Origin: Larkinella punicea
GTDB lineage: Bacteria > Bacteroidota > Bacteroidia > Cytophagales > Spirosomataceae
Direction: 5' to 3'
NCBI RefSeq assembly: GCF_003334855.1
Contig: NZ_QOWE01000001.1
Span: 186,001 to 250,000, forward strand
DNA length: 64,000 nt
Of the stretch, positions 59,542 to 64,000 are shown piece after piece (the stretch's first letter is position 1; each line of letters starts with the position of its first letter). A program made the translations under genes and the position numbers. Below the pieces are notes generated by a model. That model searched no databases and had not been told where the DNA came from. It was given only the letters and a program-made list of their open reading frames with translations.

Positions 59542-62500
59542 GCTTTGACGGATAACCAGACACGCATTAACGAAAATAACCGGCCGCTGTCGATCGGTTT
59601 GGTGATGTAATCCGACGCCCCGGCTTCGATGGTTTTTTCGCGGTCACCGGGCATGGCCTTGGCCGTCAGGGCAATCACCGGCAAATGCAGCAGTTTCAAA
59701 TCCGAGCGAATCCGGCGGGTGGCTTCATACCCATCCATTTCGGGCATCATGATGTCCATCAGCACAATGTCCGTATCCGGGTGCTGCTGCAACACCTCCA
59801 GCGCTTCCCGACCGTCGACGGCGGTCAAAACGTTCATTTGCTGGTCTTCCAGCAAAGTACTGAGCGCAAAAACGTTCCGCATATCGTCGTCTACCAGCAA
59901 CACTTTTTTCCCTTGCAGGCTCTGGTCGTTGATTTTAGTCAGCGGTTTAGGCAACTCCTTCTTCTCAACTTCCTGCACTTTATACAAAAACAGTTCCAGT
60001 TCATCCATCAGCCGGTCGATGGCCTGCGACGACTCCCGGATCACGACGTCGGACAGTTTTTTGAGCTGCCATTCGTCTGCCGGTTTCAAATCCTTGTCCA
60101 TGTAAATGATCACCGGCAGCGATTCCATCGGCATGGCTTCGCGCAGGTCTTTCAATTGCCGGACACCTTTCTCCAGATCGCCCCCCATGTCGACAATCAG
60201 GCAGTCATACGGTTCTTTCCGCAGTTTTTCCAGTGCTTCCGCGTTGGTGGCGACGTATTCGCACTCCAGATCGAATTTTCGCTGTCCGATAAATTGCCGC
60301 AGCGAATCGTCGTTCAGGTAATTGCCCGACAACACCAGCACCTTCTTGATCTGCCCCTGCAAGTGGTCGCTGATCCGGTCAAACGCCTTCTCCAGATCGT
60401 CTTTTTCGACCGGTTTCCGGATATACGCCAGCGCACTCCCGATGCCCAGCTTCGGCTCGTCGGCCGCCGACATCACGTGTACCGGAATCGATTTCAGACT
60501 CTCGTCGTTTTTCAACCAGTTGATCACGCTCCAGCCATCCACCACCGGCAGTTGCATGTCCAGAATGATGGCCGACGGTTTGTATTTTCGGGCGTAATAA
60601 ATGCCTTCGTCGCCCCGTAAAGCCACAATCGTCTTGTACTTTTTGTTGCGGGCAAAATCCTGCACAACCCCGGCAAAAATGGGATCGTCTTCCACAATCA
60701 GCATTACTTTGTCGCCTTTTTCCAGTGTGTTCCGGTCGTCTTTCAGCGTGTTCTGTTCAACAATGCCGTTTTGCAAACGCGGCATTGTTCCGTTCATAGG
60801 TGTCGAAGAAACACTTTCCTTTTTCGGTTCGGGGGCAACGGTGCTGGTTTTATCGCCGGTTTGTGCTTCGGTCAGCGGCAAATAAACCGTAAACGTGCTC
60901 CCCTGCCCTTCTTCACTTTGCAGCCGCATTTCGCCACCGAGCCGCTTCACCAGTTCCTTACTGATGGAAAGTCCGAGACCCGTGCCGCCATACTTGCGGC
61001 TGGTCGAACCGTCGGCCTGCTGAAACGCGTCAAAAATGACCTGCTGCTTGTCCGGCGAAATGCCGATGCCGGTGTCTTTGACGGCAATCACCAGCCACCG
61101 GTCGGCTTTCAGGAGGGGTTCGTTGGCAAAACCGTCCATCGGATTCCTGGTGCTGAACGACAGCGTGATCACTCCGCGCTGGGGTGTAAACTTGAAGGCG
61201 TTGGACAACAGGTTTTTGATAACCTGCTCCAGTCGCTGTTTGGCAATGAACAAAACCGGCGGCACCGACTCGTCGACTTCGGTGATGAGGGTGACGCCTT
61301 TCTGCTCCGCCACCACGCTGAACAGTTGCTCCTGATCGTAAACCATCCCGCTGACCGTCGCGTTTTCGGCCACCATGTCAATTTTTCCGGCTTCAATCTT
61401 GGACAAATCCAGAATGTCGTTGATCAGATTGAGCAGATCCGAACCCGATTTATGGATCACATTGGCGTACTCGACCTGTTTGCCCGTCAAATTACCGGCC
61501 TTGTTCTCAGACAGCATTTTGGCCAGAATCAGGACGCTGTTCAGCGGAGTCCGCAGTTCGTGCGACATATTGGCCAGAAATTCCGACTTATAGCGACCGG
61601 TTTCTTCCAGCTCACGCGCCTTCAGGGCGAGCGTCTGTCGACCCACCTCAACAGCTTCATTTTTCTCTTCCAGTTCGGCGTTGATCTGCCGCAATTCTTC
61701 CTCCTGCACCTTCAGTTCCTCTTCCGATGCCTGCAAAATTTCCGCCTGCCGCGTCAGTTCTTCGTTCGATTGCCGGAGTTCTTCCTGCTGGTTTTCCAGA
61801 ATTTCTTTCTGTTCCTGCACCTGTTCCAGCAAGCGGTTTACCCTTCGGCGGGCATCGGCTGCGTTCAGCGCAATGGCAATGTTGTTGGCAACGGATTTCA
61901 GCAAATCGAGTTGCGTGGGGGTCAGCGGCTGGAACGTCGCCAGTTCAATGACGCCTTTCAGTTCTTTTTTGTACCAGAGCGGCACACAGACCACCTGCCC
62001 CGGAACGGCTTTTCCGCTGCCCGACTGAATGGCCCAATAGTCGGCCGGAACGTGGCTGGTCACGGCCACATCCGACCCCGTGGCCGACTGCCCCACCAGG
62101 CCTTCTCCAATTGCATAATACCGGGTTGAGTGGGTCGGCAGCGCAACCGATGCGTTCAGTTCCAGATGGTGTTTTTCGTCATCGTAGCAGTAAAAACCGC
62201 CCGCCTGAACGTCGAGATACCGGGTCAGCTTTCGCAGGACTTCCTGCGCCAGCGACTCCGATTCGCCCACGCCCTGAACCGAATCGTTCACCACCGTCAT
62301 GCCGGTCAGCAGCCAGTTTTTTTCCGTGCTGACCTGGTTGAGCTGTTCGACCTCTTCCAGATTCTGCACCAGCCGGGCTTCCGCTTTCTGGCGCTTATTC
62401 ATCTCATACCAAAACAGATAGGAAACAACGACGCCCAGAATCAACAGAATAACCGCCCCGACACTGAAGACATAAATGGCCGTGATAACGGCCTTGTCGC

Positions 62501-63017
62501 TTTCTTTTTCACGGTTGTTCAGGAGCAATTCCTCCGCCAGAATCATCTCGTCCAGCGTTTTCCGAACCTGGTCCATCCGGGCTTTTTCGCCGTCGGTGAC
62601 GCGGACAATATCGGCCCTGGTGTAGAGAGCCGCATCATCGCCCAATCCTTTCCAGTAGTACAACAATTCCCGAATATGCCTTTCGGCTTCCACCACCCTT
62701 TCCGTTTGTTCGGGACTGTCGATCACCAGCTTCCGAATGGCGTCAGCCGATCCTTCGATTTTCCCAACGGCCTCATAATACGATTTTAGAAACCGCTTTT
62801 CGTTCGTGCCCCGGAAGCCCCGCCGGCCGGTTTCCATGTCAACCAGCAACTGTTCCGTAATGGCTATACTTTTCAGAACCTGATAGCTATGCCGAACCCA
62901 CCGGGCTTCATCAAACTGATTTCGAATGGTTCGAAACGCGATGATACCAAGCGCAACAAAGAGAAACAGAGCCAGGACAATCCCAATATACAACCGATTG
63001 GTCGACGATAATTTCAT
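59538..63017 (-). CDS. Hybrid sensor kinase: CHASE3-GAF-HisKA-HATPase-three receivers
   Basis: 1159 residues. Membrane helices near 8-28 and 185-207 bound a CHASE3 sensor ('[20 protein letters not shown]'). A GAF domain (about 240-390) and a coiled coil (about 390-480, '[20 protein letters not shown]') follow. HisKA has '[18 protein letters not shown]', and HATPase_c has '[13 protein letters not shown]'. Three receiver domains end the protein: the first with '[15 protein letters not shown]', a degenerate second with '[14 protein letters not shown]', and the third with '[20 protein letters not shown]'. Overlaps cheR by 4 bases. No HPt domain is fused; the separate REC-HPt protein encoded divergently at 63353 could receive its phosphate. 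Confidence 0.93.
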   Translation of the reverse strand: MKLSSTNRLYIGIVLALFLFVALGIIAFRTIRNQFDEARWVRHSYQVLKSIAITEQLLVDMETGRRGFRGTNEKRFLKSYYEAVGKIEGSADAIRKLVIDSPEQTERVVEAERHIRELLYYWKGLGDDAALYTRADIVRVTDGEKARMDQVRKTLDEMILAEELLLNNREKESDKAVITAIYVFSVGAVILLILGVVVSYLFWYEMNKRQKAEARLVQNLEEVEQLNQVSTEKNWLLTGMTVVNDSVQGVGESESLAQEVLRKLTRYLDVQAGGFYCYDDEKHHLELNASVALPTHSTRYYAIGEGLVGQSATGSDVAVTSHVPADYWAIQSGSGKAVPGQVVCVPLWYKKELKGVIELATFQPLTPTQLDLLKSVANNIAIALNAADARRRVNRLLEQVQEQKEILENQQEELRQSNEELTRQAEILQASEEELKVQEEELRQINAELEEKNEAVEVGRQTLALKARELEETGRYKSEFLANMSHELRTPLNSVLILAKMLSENKAGNLTGKQVEYANVIHKSGSDLLNLINDILDLSKIEAGKIDMVAENATVSGMVYDQEQLFSVVAEQKGVTLITEVDESVPPVLFIAKQRLEQVIKNLLSNAFKFTPQRGVITLSFSTRNPMDGFANEPLLKADRWLVIAVKDTGIGISPDKQQVIFDAFQQADGSTSRKYGGTGLGLSISKELVKRLGGEMRLQSEEGQGSTFTVYLPLTEAQTGDKTSTVAPEPKKESVSSTPMNGTMPRLQNGIVEQNTLKDDRNTLEKGDKVMLIVEDDPIFAGVVQDFARNKKYKTIVALRGDEGIYYARKYKPSAIILDMQLPVVDGWSVINWLKNDESLKSIPVHVMSAADEPKLGIGSALAYIRKPVEKDDLEKAFDRISDHLQGQIKKVLVLSGNYLNDDSLRQFIGQRKFDLECEYVATNAEALEKLRKEPYDCLIVDMGGDLEKGVRQLKDLREAMPMESLPVIIYMDKDLKPADEWQLKKLSDVVIRESSQAIDRLMDELELFLYKVQEVEKKELPKPLTKINDQSLQGKKVLLVDDDMRNVFALSTLLEDQQMNVLTAVDGREALEVLQQHPDTDIVLMDIMMPEMDGYEATRRIRSDLKLLHLPVIALTAKAMPGDREKTIEAGASDYITKPIDSGRLFSLMRVWLSVKA

Positions 63018-63352
63018 ACAGTTGAAGCGTCAAAACGGCGGGCAACAGAGGCCGAATATGCGCAAAGTAGTTTCGCCAAATATGCGGCTAATACGGGATT
63101 TGGCAACCCCGGCTTAGCCGTGACACGATCCAGTTGGCATACGATAAAACCCGATGATGAAGCCATTCAATAAATTACAAAAAGGCAAAAATCGTACCGC
63201 TATTGTTACTACATTTACAAAGCTGTAGATTTAATAGTATTCCCTAAAGCTAGTAAGGAATTCAGTTTATCAGACAAAGAATCATAAAAAAATATCAGAC
63301 TATTGTTCCTAAAAATAGTGTTGTGTATTTTGCCGGCATCCCGATTTTGAAT
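63018..63352. other. Divergent intergenic region of the hybrid kinase and REC-HPt genes
   Basis: About 335 bases, A+T-rich from 63170 on. It must hold promoters for both directions; a near match to the -7 box (CAGCTTTG on the minus strand, complement of 63218-63225) is the best seen. No gene is supported. Confidence 0.35.
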
Positions 63353-64000
63353 ATGAACCCTCCAGGTGTGCAACAAACCAGAAAAACTGACTTGACTGTT
63401 CGGGTTCTGATCGTTGAAGACAATTTCATTAACCAGACATTTTTATCCACCCTCCTCCGCAAATACGGAATCCCCAGTGTGGTGGTCAACAATGGGCTGG
63501 AAGCCGTTAATTTCCTGAAAAAAGAAACCGTCGATCTGATCTTGATGGACATCCAGATGCCGGTGATGGACGGCCTGACGGCAACGCAACAGATTCGGGA
63601 AGAATTAGGCTTATCGATTCCGGTGGTGGCCGTTACATCCAATCCGGAGTTCGAGGTGCGGCCCCGGTGTCAGGAAGCCGGCATGGATGATTTTCTGGCA
63701 AAACCCATCCAAAAAAAGCAACTGGAGGCCATTCTGGAGCGGTTTTTACCCCGAAAAGACGAACAAACGCCGGTGGTAGATCAAACGTATTTACGGGAAA
63801 TAACCGGTGGTGATCACGATTTAATCAACGACCTGATTGCCTTTTTTAAAGTAGAACTCCCGATCAATAAGCAAGCCCTGTTCGAGGCTCTGGACCAGAA
63901 TAACCGCGATGAGTTCGATCACCTGGCGCACCGTTTCCGCTCGTCGCTCAACTCCGTCGCCATGCTCGACATTGCCGCCGGGCTAAAAAAGATTGAGAAA
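63353..64000 (+). CDS. Receiver-HPt phosphotransfer protein (3' end outside window)
   Basis: The frame is open from ATG 63353 to the window end (216 residues so far), with no stop. The receiver domain (about 15-130) has 'VLIVEDNFINQTFL', phospho-Asp in 'LILMDIQMPVMDGLTATQQI' and Lys in 'DDFLAKPIQKKQ'. After a linker an HPt domain starts ('YLREITGGDHDLINDLIAFF'), with phospho-His in 'DHLAHRFRSSLNSVAM'. The REC-HPt order is that of phosphorelay proteins. It is divergent from the hybrid kinase gene and very likely works with it. The last part of the HPt domain is cut off. Confidence 0.88.
   Translation, partial: MNPPGVQQTRKTDLTVRVLIVEDNFINQTFLSTLLRKYGIPSVVVNNGLEAVNFLKKETVDLILMDIQMPVMDGLTATQQIREELGLSIPVVAVTSNPEFEVRPRCQEAGMDDFLAKPIQKKQLEAILERFLPRKDEQTPVVDQTYLREITGGDHDLINDLIAFFKVELPINKQALFEALDQNNRDEFDHLAHRFRSSLNSVAMLDIAAGLKKIEK

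Noticed and set aside
60771-62129. 452-residue plus-strand open frame
   Set aside because: Opposite the hybrid kinase gene, whose domains are all clear on the minus strand. The translation is Phe/Gln/Arg-rich without domains.

Overview
The window looks like chromosome from a Bacteroidota member of the order Cytophagales, most likely the Spirosoma/Larkinella group (Spirosomataceae). The reasons are the TAnnTTTG-type -7 promoter boxes, the lack of Shine-Dalgarno sequences, a type IX secretion C-terminal domain, a TonB receptor paired with a DUF4249 lipoprotein, a two-component propeller kinase, paired ferritin-like Tat proteins and moderately G+C-rich coding sequence. No rRNA, complete tRNA, CRISPR array, transposase or prophage was seen. 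The genus is an inference from gene content.

Layout. 1-8962 holds housekeeping and stress genes: a DoxX-like protein, a KefF/KefB-like pair, a YpdA-type reductase, a TPR lipoprotein kinase and a LamG-purple-acid-phosphatase-like protein. 9050-14053 is a five-gene restriction-modification cassette on the minus strand (XRE regulator, beta-class DNA methyltransferase, unknown 201-residue protein, McrB-like NTPase, McrC/LlaJI-like nuclease); its middle is visibly A+T-richer than its surroundings. 14175-16571 is a GH78 alpha-L-rhamnosidase. 16690-21445 is a tightly overlapping five-gene sugar-transfer operon (FdtA-like cupin, DegT/DnrJ aminotransferase, polyprenol-phosphate GT2, SAM methyltransferase, GT39-like membrane transferase). 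22428-24647 carries two ferritin-like proteins and a ModE-like regulator. 24666-30643 carries a giant propeller sensor kinase and a T9SS-exported esterase. 31014-36928 has a prolyl oligopeptidase, a barrel protein and an ECF sigma/HEAT/adhesin-like operon. 37106-44147 has a degenerate membrane subtilase, a CusRS-like two-component pair, MsrA and PPK2. 44285-50717 has an HHH/beta-barrel protein, a DUF3800 gene with a structured leader, and a TonB receptor with its DUF4249 lipoprotein. 51160-56147 has an oxidoreductase, a SnoaL-like lipoprotein and CopA with a CopZ-like chaperone. 56268-64000 is a CheB/CheR-containing phosphorelay cluster with no chemoreceptor.

The most interesting items are: (i) the DUF3800 gene at 46493, preceded by its own promoter, a possible operator and a compact leader that can fold into two hairpins and a pseudoknot; (ii) the LlaJI/McrBC-like restriction cassette with an unassigned subunit; (iii) families of palindromic intergenic repeats, including one whose stem sequence changed with full complementarity while its 18-base loop stayed almost constant; (iv) a subtilase that keeps the serine and oxyanion motifs but seems to have lost the Asp and His motifs; (v) the receptorless CheB/CheR relay.

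Limits: all functions come from reading motifs in the translations. No alignment, structure or database search was run.
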